DNA from: Cryobacterium glaciale
Lineage (GTDB): Bacteria > Actinomycetota > Actinomycetes > Actinomycetales > Microbacteriaceae
DNA: 64,000 bases
Direction: 5' to 3'
Assembly: GCF_004402535.1 (NCBI RefSeq)
Contig: NZ_SOEY01000008.1
Span: forward strand, 62,001 to 126,000
The translations under genes and the position numbers were made by a program. The stretch's first letter is position 1. Each line of letters begins with the position of its first letter. A model generated the notes under the pieces. That model was not told the origin of the DNA. It made no database searches and saw nothing but the letters and a program-made list of their open reading frames with translations. Positions 53,976 through 62,452 of this stretch are shown here, one piece after another.

Positions 53976-54515
53976 TCACCCGTAGGTATCGCGCGGACCA
54001 CGCCCTGGAATTGATCTGGGACCCTTTTTCCAGGACGGCGCGTTGGGCCCCTGGAATCGAATTGATTGAATTCCCGCATCCGGGTACCGATTCGCAATGT
54101 GTTCCATGATGACATTGCGCATCAGCCGCAGCTGCGTGGCCCAGGCGGTGGATTCGCAGTGCACGGTGAGTACGCCGTCATCGATGCCGGCGGGGGTGGA
54201 ATGGTTGGCGGTTTCTTCCCCGGCCAGCTCGGCCCACGATGCGAGAAGTTCAGATTGGGCCAACGGTGAGTTCCACCCGAGCTGCATGGTGAGCGAGTTG
54301 ATCGTGTCGCCGAGACCATGCGGGTCGCGCCCGATTCCGAAGGGAACACTTGAACCGGCCACCGGCGTAATTCGTTTGCGGCCGCGTGAGCGTCGGGCAT
54401 GCGGATCGCCGAAGATGCTCTTGAAGCGCAGGTAGACATTCGCGGCTTCGCTGGTAGTGGATTCCAGTGAAACGTGTGGCTCGGTTGTTTCACGTGGAAC
54501 ATCGTCGTCAGCCAT
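53976..54515 (-). CDS. DUF721 (DciA-like) protein
   Basis: A 179-residue protein starting MADDDVPRETTEP. The C-terminal DUF721 domain (about 70-160) has the typical WAELAGEETANHSTPAGIDDGVLTVHCESTAWATQLRLM run. DUF721 proteins include DciA, which helps load the replicative helicase where DnaC is absent. The start overlaps recF by eight bases (ATGGCTGA), so it is translated with recF. A near-consensus parS lies inside its first codons at 54486-54501. Confidence 0.88.
   Translation of the reverse strand: MADDDVPRETTEPHVSLESTTSEAANVYLRFKSIFGDPHARRSRGRKRITPVAGSSVPFGIGRDPHGLGDTINSLTMQLGWNSPLAQSELLASWAELAGEETANHSTPAGIDDGVLTVHCESTAWATQLRLMRNVIMEHIANRYPDAGIQSIRFQGPNAPSWKKGPRSIPGRGPRDTYG
54486..54501. 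other. parS-like centromere site
   Basis: TGTTTCACGTGGAACA matches the parS consensus TGTTTCACGTGAAACA at 15 of 16 positions. It sits within the DUF721 gene about 4.2 kb from dnaA, in the range expected for ParB-binding sites near oriC. Confidence 0.88.
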
Positions 54516-55692
54516 TTCCGACCATTCCGGTCTGAACCTGACCATTGTGAATGTGAATGGTATTAGCCACGAGGGCTTTCGGAACATCTTCAAGTACGGC
54601 GGCCGTGATCAGTACCTGTTCGAACGATCCAATGGCAGAGGCCAACCGGGCCCGACGGTCCAGATCGAGTTCCGCGAAGACGTCATCGAGAATCAGGACC
54701 GGGTCGCCAACGGCTGAATCCTGACGCAACAGCGCAGCGGATGCGAGTTTCAACGACAGCGCGAACGACCACGATTCCCCGTGGCTGGCATACCCTTTGG
54801 CCGGCAGGGAGTTGAGCATGAAGACCAGGTCGTCGCGGTGCGGTCCGGCGAGGGTGATGCCTCGTTCCAGTTCCCGTTTGCGCAGTCCGGCCAGCGCGGC
54901 GCGAAAGATCTCGTTGGTAGTGGACTCCACTGAACCGGCTGCCGCCGTGGACGCTGCAGAATTATCCACGCTAAGATCGGCATCCTCGTCAGCGCCGAGG
55001 ATACTGAGACTCGCGACCAGGGCCGGCCCGTGGTCCTCATCCACCACTGCCCGATAGGCCGCGCGCAGCGGTTCACCGAGCTGCTGCACGAGCTTGGCTC
55101 GTTCGTCGATGATCTCCGAACCGAACTCCACCAGCCGTTCGTCCCAGATATCGAGCGTCGAGAGCTGGTTGCCACGCACACCGGATGCCCGCACTGACTT
55201 CAGCAGGGTGTTGCGCTGTTTGAGCACCCGGTCATAATCGCTGAGCACGGCGGCTAGGCGCGGGGTGCGCAGAACCAGGAGCTGATCAAGAAACTTGCGC
55301 CGACCAGAGGGATCGCCACGCACCAGGGCGAGGTCCTCAGGGGCGAACACCACGCTCGAGAAATACCGCGGCAGATCGCGGGGCTTGATGACCGATCGAT
55401 TGACCTGCGCCCGGTTCTGTCCGGTGCGGTTCAACTGCACCTCAGCCAGAATATCCCGGTCGTTGTATTCCAGCCGGGCCCGAATAATGCCGGCGTCCTG
55501 GCCGGCCCGGATCATGGCTTTGTCATTGGAAACACGGTGTGAACTCAGCGTGCTGAGAAAGCCGAGCGCCTCGACCAGGTTGGTCTTGCCTTGCCCGTTA
55601 CGACCGACGATGAGGTTCGGGCCCGGAACGAACCCGACCTCGGCCGTCGCATAGTTGCGAAAGTCGGTCAGCGAGAGGTGGGTAACCCGCAC
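54508..55692 (-). CDS. recF: DNA replication/repair protein RecF
   Basis: A 394-residue SMC-like ATPase for gap repair and RecA loading. Walker A is GRNGQGKTN near 30-38, Walker B LILDDVFAELD and the signature region GPHRDD. Start is GTG at 55692, five bases after the dnaN stop. It overlaps the DUF721 gene by eight bases at its end. Confidence 0.95.
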   Translation of the reverse strand: MRVTHLSLTDFRNYATAEVGFVPGPNLIVGRNGQGKTNLVEALGFLSTLSSHRVSNDKAMIRAGQDAGIIRARLEYNDRDILAEVQLNRTGQNRAQVNRSVIKPRDLPRYFSSVVFAPEDLALVRGDPSGRRKFLDQLLVLRTPRLAAVLSDYDRVLKQRNTLLKSVRASGVRGNQLSTLDIWDERLVEFGSEIIDERAKLVQQLGEPLRAAYRAVVDEDHGPALVASLSILGADEDADLSVDNSAASTAAAGSVESTTNEIFRAALAGLRKRELERGITLAGPHRDDLVFMLNSLPAKGYASHGESWSFALSLKLASAALLRQDSAVGDPVLILDDVFAELDLDRRARLASAIGSFEQVLITAAVLEDVPKALVANTIHIHNGQVQTGMVGNG

Positions 55693-55697
55693 CGGCG

Positions 55698-56855
55698 TTA
55701 ACGCAGCAGCAGGTTGGGCTGAAGCAGGTATTTGTAGCTGTCCGCTCCGGCCTGCTCGCGCGAGGTCTGGCTGGTGATCAAAACCGGGCCTGGTTTGTTC
55801 GGATTTTCCGTCTTGGTGAACGAGATGCGCACGAACTCCGAGTGCACGGCGCTGAGCCCGTCGAGCAGAAACTGTGGCTTGAGCGAGACCACGGTTTCGG
55901 TGCCGGAGAGGATGGCGTCAATGGTTTCCGTGGCCTGCGCCTGCTCGGAGCCAACCGCTTCCAGGGTGACCCCGTCGACGGCGAAGGTGAATCGCAGTGC
56001 CGCTTCGCGCTCCAGCACGAGCTGCACGCGTCGGGTCGCTTCGATCAGTTCGGCGGTGTTCATGACCGCATAGTTGTCAACGGTGGCGGGGAACAAACGG
56101 CGGACCGGGGGAAAATTGCCCTTAATGAGCAGCGAGGTGACGGTCTTCTTATTGGCGGTGAACGCGATCAGTTCTCGGTCGTCGCTGTTGGTGATGGAGA
56201 CGGAGATGGTTCCGCTGTGACCGAAGGTCTTGCCGACTTCCTGCAGGGTCCGCGCCGGTACGAGGGCCGTTATCGTTCCTGTTTCACCGTCGGTGGTGTT
56301 GGTTCCCGGGTCCCAATCGATCTCACGAACGGCGACGCGATAGCGGTCGGTGGCGACGAGGCTCAGGCTATTTTCGGTGACTTCGAGCTGCACGCCGGTG
56401 ATGACGGGAGTGACATCGTCCCGCGACGCGGCGACGGCGACCTGGGCGACGGCTGCGGCGAAATCTTCAGCCGGTATGAGGCCGGACTGGGTACTGACGA
56501 CTGGAATGCTCGGATATTCCTCAACGGGCATGGATAGCAGGGTGAAGCTGGCTGAACCACAGCTGACCTTGATCCGCGAGTTTTCGGTGGAAAAGCGCAC
56601 CGGTGCGTTGGGGAGGCGGCTGGCAATTTCGGCGAGCAGTCGGCCGGAGACGAGGACTTTTCCGGTTTCTTCCACCTCGGCTACGATCTCGGTCTGAGCC
56701 GAGACCTCGTAGTCGAAGGACGAGAGGATCAAGCCCGTTGCGGTGGCTTCGATGAGGACACCACTCAGAATCGGCAGGGTCGTGCGTTGGGGCAGAAGTT
56801 TGACGGCGAAGGACACTGCTTCGCTGAAGACATCCCGATTTGCCTGAAATCTCAC
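55698..56855 (-). CDS. dnaN: DNA polymerase III sliding clamp (beta subunit)
   Basis: A 385-residue clamp protein with the three-domain DnaN layout (FQANRDVFSEAVSFAVKLLPQR at the start, LIKGNFPPVRRLFP in the middle, VLITSQTSREQAG near the end). It tethers Pol III to DNA. The GTG start at 56855 is chosen because AAGGA lies seven bases upstream and homologues begin with M-x-F-x-x-NRD. An in-frame ATG at 56897 adds 14 atypical residues. Confidence 0.96.
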   Translation of the reverse strand: MRFQANRDVFSEAVSFAVKLLPQRTTLPILSGVLIEATATGLILSSFDYEVSAQTEIVAEVEETGKVLVSGRLLAEIASRLPNAPVRFSTENSRIKVSCGSASFTLLSMPVEEYPSIPVVSTQSGLIPAEDFAAAVAQVAVAASRDDVTPVITGVQLEVTENSLSLVATDRYRVAVREIDWDPGTNTTDGETGTITALVPARTLQEVGKTFGHSGTISVSITNSDDRELIAFTANKKTVTSLLIKGNFPPVRRLFPATVDNYAVMNTAELIEATRRVQLVLEREAALRFTFAVDGVTLEAVGSEQAQATETIDAILSGTETVVSLKPQFLLDGLSAVHSEFVRISFTKTENPNKPGPVLITSQTSREQAGADSYKYLLQPNLLLR

Positions 56856-56937
56856 GAAATAGTCCTTGCGTTGGACGGGCGGATGGGTGGGCCTCAATGC
56901 TAGCTGTTGTCACGGACCGGTTCGGTACCGTGCTGGT

Positions 56938-57216
56938 TCGAGGGACCTGCTCGTCAAGGTTGTCGGCTAGATCCAGTTAAGGAATTCTTGTTAATCTTCT
57001 TAACCGTTGTGGAAACTGTGGATAACTCTGTGAAAACCGCTCAGGCACTGGGAACTACACATTTGTAAGTTGTGGGCGAGCTGTGGAAGTTTGTCATTCG
57101 TTTGAGCACGGCGAACTCCGTGCAATTACACGTTTCTACAGGCCGGCCCAAAGTTTCTACAGGAACGGCCACGTTGTGTGAGTTAATTCCACAGGGTTAT
57201 CCACAGGTGTGAAAAC
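56938..57216. other. Origin of replication, dnaA-dnaN intergenic part
   Basis: The gap between dnaN and dnaA is A/T-richer than its surroundings and holds DnaA boxes. TGTGGATAA at 57017-57025 and TTATCCACA at 57197-57205 are exact. Near matches include TTGTGGAAA (57007), TTGTGGGCG (57070), CTGTGGAAG (57081) and AATTCCACA (57185). An AT-rich stretch (GAATTCTTGTTAATCTTCTT) at 56982-57001 could be the unwinding element. Position and box density mark oriC, together with more boxes upstream of dnaA. Confidence 0.8.
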
Positions 57217-57217
57217 T

Positions 57218-57273
57218 AAAAAAAATTCGGCCCCTCCGGGTCAAAACTCGTCAAAGCTTCCCGAGGGGCCGAA
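57218..57273 (-). terminator. Rho-independent terminator of dnaA
   Basis: TTCGGCCCCTC (57226-57236) and its exact complement (57263-57273) form an 11-bp stem. On the minus strand the stem is followed by a run of eight T (A run 57218-57225). It begins 28 bases after the dnaA stop. Confidence 0.88.
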
Positions 57274-57301
57274 AAATTCACCGAAATGGAGCCGGTGGTT
57301 C

Positions 57302-58720
57302 TTACTTGTAGCGGTGGTCCTGCTTGATTCGGTTGGTCAGCTCAGTAACTTGGTTGTAGATCGACCGGCGTTCCTTCATGAGCTCACTAATCTTCTTGTT
57401 CGCGTACATCACGGTCGTGTGATCGCGGTTACCAAACAGCTGCCCGATCTTGGGCAGGGACAGGTTGGTTAGTTCACGGCACAGGTACATCGCGATTTGC
57501 CGAGCCGTAGCAATGGCCTGTGATCGACTGGACCCGTAGAGATCGTCGACCGACAGCTTGAAGTAATTGGCCGTGTTCGTAATGATGTCGACCGGCGCGA
57601 TCACGTTGTCCTCGTCGAGGGTGATGAGATCTTTCAAAACCGTCTGCACCAGATCCATGTCGACCGGCGTGCGATTGAGGCTTGCAAAAGCCGTGACTCG
57701 GATGAGAGTTCCTTCGAGTTCACGAATATTCGACGAGACCTTTGACGCCATGAACTCGAGAATGTCGTGCGGCACCTGCAGTTTTTCGCTCTGGGCTTTT
57801 TTGCGGAGAATGGCGATGCGGGTCTCGAGGTCGGGAGCCTGGACATCCGTGATGAGTCCCCACTCGAAACGGCTGCGCATGCGGTCTTCGAAGCCGGTGA
57901 GGTGTTTGGGGGGCAGGTCGCTGGTGATGACGACCTGCTTGTTGTGGTCGTGCAGGGTATTGAAGGTGTGGAAGAAGGCTTCCTGGGTCTCCGCCTTGTT
58001 CTGCAGAAACTGGATGTCATCGATCATCAGGATGTCGATGTTCCGATAGCGCGCCTGGAAGGCGGAACCGCGGTTGTTCGCAATGGAATTGATGAAATCG
58101 TTGGTGAACTCTTCGGAACTGACGTACCGCACCCGGATGCCTGGATACAAGCTCATGGCGTAATGGCCGATGGCATGTAGAAGGTGAGTTTTGCCGAGGC
58201 CCGATGACCCGTAGATGAAGAGCGGGTTGTAGGCCTTGGCCGGCGCTTCCGCCACGGCCACGGCTGCGGCATGCGCGAACCGGTTGGACTGTCCGATCAC
58301 GAAGTTGTCGAAACTGTACTTGGGGTTGAGCCTGGTTTCGTGCGGCTGGGCGGGGACAGCACCTTCGAACACCGATTGCGGCGGTGCGGGCGTGACGATG
58401 TCGGGCGATGTCAACGTCTGCTGCACCGGACGCAGGGATTCCTGCTCGAGTTCGGGGTTGACGACCACATAGAACGTCGAGACGGCGGTGGCCTCATCGA
58501 GCTGCCCCATCGCTGTGAGGAGGGGAACCCGCATCCGCTGGTTGAGCATGCTGGCCGTGAACTCGTTGGGCACCTCGAGGTAGAAGGTGCCAGCGGCGAT
58601 GCCTTTCGGCTCGACCAGACTGAGAAACCCGTAGAGCATGGGTGTGATCGTGGCGTCGGATTCCAACGTGGTCAAAACGGACCGCCAGGTCTCGGCTATC
58701 GGCGCTTCAACGTCTGCCAT
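57302..58720 (-). CDS. dnaA: Chromosomal replication initiator DnaA
   Basis: A 472-residue initiator. Domain III has Walker A GSSGLGKTH near 174-182 and Walker B IDILMIDDIQFLQ. Domain IV carries the DnaA-box-binding signature FGNRDHTTVMYA near the C-terminus. The start MADVEAPIAETW at 58720 has TAGGAACA directly before it; a longer frame to 58810 lacks this. DnaA boxes flank the gene on both sides, as expected for binding at oriC and autoregulation. Confidence 0.97.
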   Translation of the reverse strand: MADVEAPIAETWRSVLTTLESDATITPMLYGFLSLVEPKGIAAGTFYLEVPNEFTASMLNQRMRVPLLTAMGQLDEATAVSTFYVVVNPELEQESLRPVQQTLTSPDIVTPAPPQSVFEGAVPAQPHETRLNPKYSFDNFVIGQSNRFAHAAAVAVAEAPAKAYNPLFIYGSSGLGKTHLLHAIGHYAMSLYPGIRVRYVSSEEFTNDFINSIANNRGSAFQARYRNIDILMIDDIQFLQNKAETQEAFFHTFNTLHDHNKQVVITSDLPPKHLTGFEDRMRSRFEWGLITDVQAPDLETRIAILRKKAQSEKLQVPHDILEFMASKVSSNIRELEGTLIRVTAFASLNRTPVDMDLVQTVLKDLITLDEDNVIAPVDIITNTANYFKLSVDDLYGSSRSQAIATARQIAMYLCRELTNLSLPKIGQLFGNRDHTTVMYANKKISELMKERRSIYNQVTELTNRIKQDHRYK

Positions 58721-58866
58721 TGTTCCTACAATCTGTGTATTTCGGGTTTTTACTATCGGGCCGCGGGCGTAAGTGCGTGCGAGGTCGGTGTGGGACGTCG
58801 GCGCACCCACCGTTATGCGGGCCGTGCGGCGCGGGTTTCACGGCAGGGTCAAGCTCAGCGTTAAAG

Positions 58867-58930
58867 TTATCCACCGCTTGTGTATAAAACCGACCTAATT
58901 CTCAGGTTGGGGTCACCAACCTGTGGATAA
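58867..58930. other. DnaA-box cluster upstream of dnaA
   Basis: TGTGGATAA at 58922-58930 is an exact box. TTATCCACC (58867-58875) and TTGTGTATAA (58878-58887) are near matches. They lie in the dnaA-rpmH gap and may serve oriC or dnaA autoregulation. The remainder of 58721-59184 shows no gene. Confidence 0.75.
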
Positions 58931-58995
58931 CTTGTCTTTACGGTAGTCAATCCCGCTCAGAGAGGCGAATTCACCAGTGATTTTGCCTTCTCCGT

Positions 58996-59023
58996 TTGGA
59001 ATCTGCGTTGGAGTCATTATTGT
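58996..59023 (+). promoter_or_regulatory. Possible promoter of the rpmH operon
   Basis: TTGGAA (58996-59001) and TATTGT (59018-59023) with a 16-bp spacer lie about 160 bp upstream of rpmH. The match is moderate. Confidence 0.4.
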
Positions 59024-59184
59024 GGAGATTCCGCCGATTCGGGGCCTGAGTTTGACCAGAGCTGGCCGAGGCCGTAGTTTTAATCAGTTGACCCCATCCC
59101 GCGGGCTTCCAACTTCTGTGCGCGCTGCTGTTCTGGCCGAGGGGAATTTGGCCAGCGGTGATTCAAATACGTGGAGATTGAACT

Positions 59185-59322
59185 ATGAGCAAGAGAACCT
59201 TCCAACCGAACAACCGTCGTCGCGCCAAGGTGCACGGCTTCCGTCTGCGCATGCGCACCCGTGCGGGCCGCGCCATCCTCGGTGCTCGCCGTCGCAAGGG
59301 TCGCACCGAACTTTCCGCGTAG
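59185..59322 (+). CDS. rpmH: 50S ribosomal protein L34
   Basis: A 45-residue basic protein, [19 protein letters not shown]..., with the universal L34 motif and the end [12 protein letters not shown] lies nine bases before the ATG. It is a component of the large ribosomal subunit. It is followed after 23 bases by rnpA, the conserved arrangement beside oriC. Confidence 0.97.
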   Translation: MSKRTFQPNNRRRAKVHGFRLRMRTRAGRAILGARRRKGRTELSA

Positions 59323-59345
59323 GTTCTCGTGGTCGTCAGGTTCTT

Positions 59346-59723
59346 GTGCTCGCTCACGTAAATCGCATCACGAGCGGCAGTGACTACCAGGGCGTCGTTC
59401 GGCGCGGTGTGCGGATCGTTGGTGCGCACACCGTTCTTTATGTACGAAAAAGTGCTGTCGAGCCCTCGGGGCCCGTCGGTACTCCGGTTCGTTTCGGCTT
59501 CATTGTCGCGAAGAATGTGGGTAACGCCGTGCGGCGCAATCTCGTTCGCCGCCGTCTCAAGGCGGTCACGTTCGGACTGCTCTCCCTGCTACCTCCGGGA
59601 ACGGATGTCGTGATCCGTGCTTTGCCGACGGCGCGCGATGCCGCGTGGCAGACGCTGCACGAAGAGGTCCAACGTTTACTTTCTCGCCCGCAACCAGCGC
59701 GAAAGGGCAGTGCGGGCCGATGA
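59346..59723 (+). CDS. rnpA: Ribonuclease P protein component
   Basis: A 125-residue basic protein with the RNR signature region RFGFIVAKNVGNAVRRNLVRRRLK. It binds the RNase P RNA and assists 5' maturation of tRNAs. Start GTG at 59346 (MLAHVNRITSGSDY) fits family length and has AGG seven bases upstream. The stop overlaps the yidD start (ATGA). Confidence 0.94.
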   Translation: MLAHVNRITSGSDYQGVVRRGVRIVGAHTVLYVRKSAVEPSGPVGTPVRFGFIVAKNVGNAVRRNLVRRRLKAVTFGLLSLLPPGTDVVIRALPTARDAAWQTLHEEVQRLLSRPQPARKGSAGR

Positions 59724-60031
59724 ACCCGATACTCGCGACGAGCATTTTGCTGCCCCGCAACGTGGGTGTGCTGGTTCTTCGCGTGTATCGAGCCGTTATT
59801 TCTCCGCTGTATGGAGACGTCTGCAGGTTTTACCCGTCCTGTTCGGCCTACGCACTGGGGGCCGTACAGGAACACGGACTAGCGTGGGGCTGCGCCCTTG
59901 CTGCCCGCAGATTGAGCCACTGTCATCCGTGGTCTGAAGGCGGCATCGATGATGTACCTCTCAAAAAGAAACGTCGCTTTCGAGTGACGTCGTTCGGTTT
60001 TGTCGTCGCACCCAGCCACGGAAAGGGCTAA
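59720..60031 (+). CDS. yidD: Membrane protein insertion efficiency factor YidD
   Basis: A 103-residue protein with the family core VYRAVISPLYGDVCRFYPSCSAYALGAVQEHG and CHPWSEGGIDDVP. It assists YidC-dependent membrane insertion at the inner face of the membrane. ATGA overlap with rnpA and eight bases to yidC show co-expression. Confidence 0.94.
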   Translation: MNPILATSILLPRNVGVLVLRVYRAVISPLYGDVCRFYPSCSAYALGAVQEHGLAWGCALAARRLSHCHPWSEGGIDDVPLKKKRRFRVTSFGFVVAPSHGKG

Positions 60032-60039
60032 CCCACAGT

Positions 60040-61014
60040 ATGGACCTCATAGGTACGATCCTCTGGCCTCTGAAATGGGTGGTCGAGTTGCTGCTCGTGG
60101 CCTTCCACTGGCTGTTTTCCCAGGTCGGAATGGGGTACAACGACGGCATCACGTGGGTGCTCTCCATCGTGGGGCTCGTGCTGGTGGTGCGTGCCGCCCT
60201 CATTCCCATCTTCGTGCGACAGATCAAGAGCCAGCGCAAGATGCTCGAGGTCGCTCCGCAGCTCAAGAAGATCCAGGACAAGTACAAGGGTAAGAAAGAC
60301 CAATTCTCGCGCGAGGCCATGTCCCGCGAGACCATGGCCATGTACAAGAAGACGGGTACCAACCCGCTGAGCTCCTGCCTGCCGCTGTTGCTGCAGATGC
60401 CGATCTTCTTCGCCCTGTTCTCGGTACTCAATGACGCCCAGCGTTCCACCCGCGGCGTCGGCCCGCTCGACCAGAGCCTGGCCGAGAGCTTCGGCAACGC
60501 CAAGCTATTCGGCAATGCCCCGCTGCACGACACCTTTGCCTCGCAGTGGTCGCTGTGGACCGCCGGTGACCCGTTCAACGGCACTGTCATGATCATCGCC
60601 GCCACCATGGTCGTGCTGATGACCGCGTCTCAGTTCATCACTCAGCTGCAGATCGTCTCCAAGAACATGTCGCCGGAGACCAAGGCGAGCCCCATGTTCA
60701 AGCAGCAGCGCATCATGCTCTACCTGCTCCCCCTCGTCTTCGCCTTCTCCGGAGTGGCATTCCCTCTCGGCGTCATGTTCTACTGGCTCACCTCCAACTT
60801 CTGGACCATGATTCAGCAGTTCCTCGTGATCCGAAACATGCCGACACCCGGGAGTGAGGCGGCCAAGGCGCGCGAAGAGCGTATGGCCCGCAAGGGCAAG
60901 CTCATTGCGACCGATGGTGACATCATTGTGGTTGAGGAGCCCGTCAAGCCCGTGCAGCGTCAGCAGCCGGTCGGTAAGGCCCGCGCCAAGAAGCAAACCG
61001 GCCCGAAGAAGTAG
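60040..61014 (+). CDS. yidC: Membrane protein insertase YidC (Oxa1 family)
   Basis: A 324-residue protein with about five membrane helices. Visible are the insertase core (VVRAALIPIFVRQIKSQRKMLEVAPQLKKIQDKYKGKKD), the MPIFFALFSVL helix with its hydrophilic-groove Arg upstream, and a Lys/Arg-rich C-terminal tail (ARAKKQTGPKK) that can contact the ribosome. It inserts membrane proteins with or without SecYEG. Confidence 0.95.
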   Translation: MDLIGTILWPLKWVVELLLVAFHWLFSQVGMGYNDGITWVLSIVGLVLVVRAALIPIFVRQIKSQRKMLEVAPQLKKIQDKYKGKKDQFSREAMSRETMAMYKKTGTNPLSSCLPLLLQMPIFFALFSVLNDAQRSTRGVGPLDQSLAESFGNAKLFGNAPLHDTFASQWSLWTAGDPFNGTVMIIAATMVVLMTASQFITQLQIVSKNMSPETKASPMFKQQRIMLYLLPLVFAFSGVAFPLGVMFYWLTSNFWTMIQQFLVIRNMPTPGSEAAKAREERMARKGKLIATDGDIIVVEEPVKPVQRQQPVGKARAKKQTGPKK

Positions 61015-61025
61015 TGGAGATCACC

Positions 61026-61631
61026 GTGACGGACAAGACCGGCCTCACCGAGGTCAGCACCGAGACCAATACCGTCTCTGCTGACAGCGCAGTTCCCACT
61101 GCCCCCGCCACGACGGATGCCTCCCCCACCGCTCCGGAGACGGGCAGCGTCGTCGAGATCCCCCTCACGACCGACCAGCTCGAACGCGAAGGCGACATCG
61201 CCGCAGACTACATCGAAGAATTTCTCGATATCTGCGACCTGGACGGTGACATCGACATCGATGCCCGAAACGGCCGAGCGTACCTCTCGGTCAAGGCCTC
61301 CGACGCCGACAACCTGCGCGTGCTCTCCAAGCCGGAAACGGTCAACGCCCTGCAGGAGCTGACACGCCTCGCCGTGCAGAACAAGACGGGCTCGTTCTCA
61401 CGCCTGATCCTCGACATTGGCGGGTCCCGCGAGGCGCGCGAAGCTGAGCTGGCCACCCTCGTGGCGCGGGCCATAGAGCGGATCATCGCCGGCGCCAGCG
61501 AAGCTGACCTGCCAGCCATGTCCTCCTACGAGCGCAAGCTTGTGCATGACATCGTCGCCGCGAGCGGCGGCTACCGGTCCGAGTCCTCCGGCGAGGGTCG
61601 CGACCGCCACACCGTCATTACCGCAGCGTAG
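61026..61631 (+). CDS. jag: Jag/KhpB-type KH-R3H RNA-binding protein
   Basis: A 201-residue protein with an acidic, Thr/Ala-rich N-terminal region, a KH-like domain (about 60-130) and an R3H domain with the consensus MSSYERKLVHDIVAASGGYRSESSGEGRDRH. It is an RNA-binding protein usually encoded after yidC and linked to division and cell-wall homeostasis. The GTG at 61026 has GGAG six bases upstream; a GTG at 61014 overlapping the yidC stop is the alternative. Confidence 0.9.
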   Translation: MTDKTGLTEVSTETNTVSADSAVPTAPATTDASPTAPETGSVVEIPLTTDQLEREGDIAADYIEEFLDICDLDGDIDIDARNGRAYLSVKASDADNLRVLSKPETVNALQELTRLAVQNKTGSFSRLILDIGGSREAREAELATLVARAIERIIAGASEADLPAMSSYERKLVHDIVAASGGYRSESSGEGRDRHTVITAA

Positions 61632-61642
61632 TTTCGCTGGTC

Positions 61643-62368
61643 ATGTCGGAATCTGCCACGCCGGAACCAATCCGTTCAGTCTTGAACAAATCTGAGCCCG
61701 CGACCCCAGAACAGGTCGAGTCCGATTCGGTTGCCATCGACCCGTTGAAGCTGGAGGCCGAACCGGCTGCCGCTGCCCAACTCTTCGGTTCCCAGATCGA
61801 CGTCATTCGGTCTTTCACGAACAATTTGGCTGATCAGGGCGAAATTCTGGGATTGATTGGACCGCTGGAACTCCCCCGGCTCTGGTCTCGCCACATTCTC
61901 AACTGCGCCATTGTAGCGCCACTGCTGCGTCCGGGCCTCGTCGGTGATGTGGGTTCCGGCGCTGGCCTGCCCGGCCTGGTCCTGGCCATCGCCCGGCCCG
62001 ACGTGAACTTCGTCCTGATCGAACCGATGGAGCGCCGGGTGGCCTGGCTGCATGATCAGGTTGCTGCGCTGCACCTCGACAATGTGACCGTGGTGCGGGC
62101 GCGTGCGGAGGAAGCGCGGCTGGCGCATCCGCTCGATAAGGTTACGGCCCGCGCGGTGAGTGCGTTCAGCAAGCTCATTCCCTTGACCGCGCCGCTGCTG
62201 CGGACCGGTGGCGAGCTCATTCTCATGAAGGGTGAGGGCGCCCAGCGTGAAGTCGACGCCGCAGCGAAGCCTATTCGCAAATATCGTCTGCGTGATGTCG
62301 AGGTCATTACCCTCGGCGTGGGCGTGCTGCCAGAGGCAACCCGGGTCATCCGGGCTACAGTGGACTAG
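61643..62368 (+). CDS. rsmG: 16S rRNA (guanine-N7)-methyltransferase RsmG
   Basis: A 241-residue SAM-dependent enzyme with the SAM-binding loop DVGSGAGLPGLVLAIARPD and the RsmG-type LIEPMERRVAWL and VTARAVSAFSKLIPL segments. It methylates G527 of 16S rRNA (E. coli numbering). The first ~35 residues are an unconserved extension. It lies between jag and parA as in most actinobacteria. Confidence 0.95.
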   Translation: MSESATPEPIRSVLNKSEPATPEQVESDSVAIDPLKLEAEPAAAAQLFGSQIDVIRSFTNNLADQGEILGLIGPLELPRLWSRHILNCAIVAPLLRPGLVGDVGSGAGLPGLVLAIARPDVNFVLIEPMERRVAWLHDQVAALHLDNVTVVRARAEEARLAHPLDKVTARAVSAFSKLIPLTAPLLRTGGELILMKGEGAQREVDAAAKPIRKYRLRDVEVITLGVGVLPEATRVIRATVD

Positions 62369-62436
62369 TCCCGAATGTCACCAGATTTGGTGTTCGGGGG
62401 TCCCTTTCGGGTGGCTCATCAACCGTCGAACGTAAA

Positions 62437-62452
62437 GGTTTCACGTGAAACA
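62437..62452. other. parS-like site covering the parA start codon
   Basis: GGTTTCACGTGAAACA matches the parS consensus at 15 of 16 positions. The GTG start codon of parA (62445-62447) lies in its centre and AAGG of the ribosome-binding site is at its left end. Bound ParB would therefore cover the parA translation start region. Confidence 0.92.
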
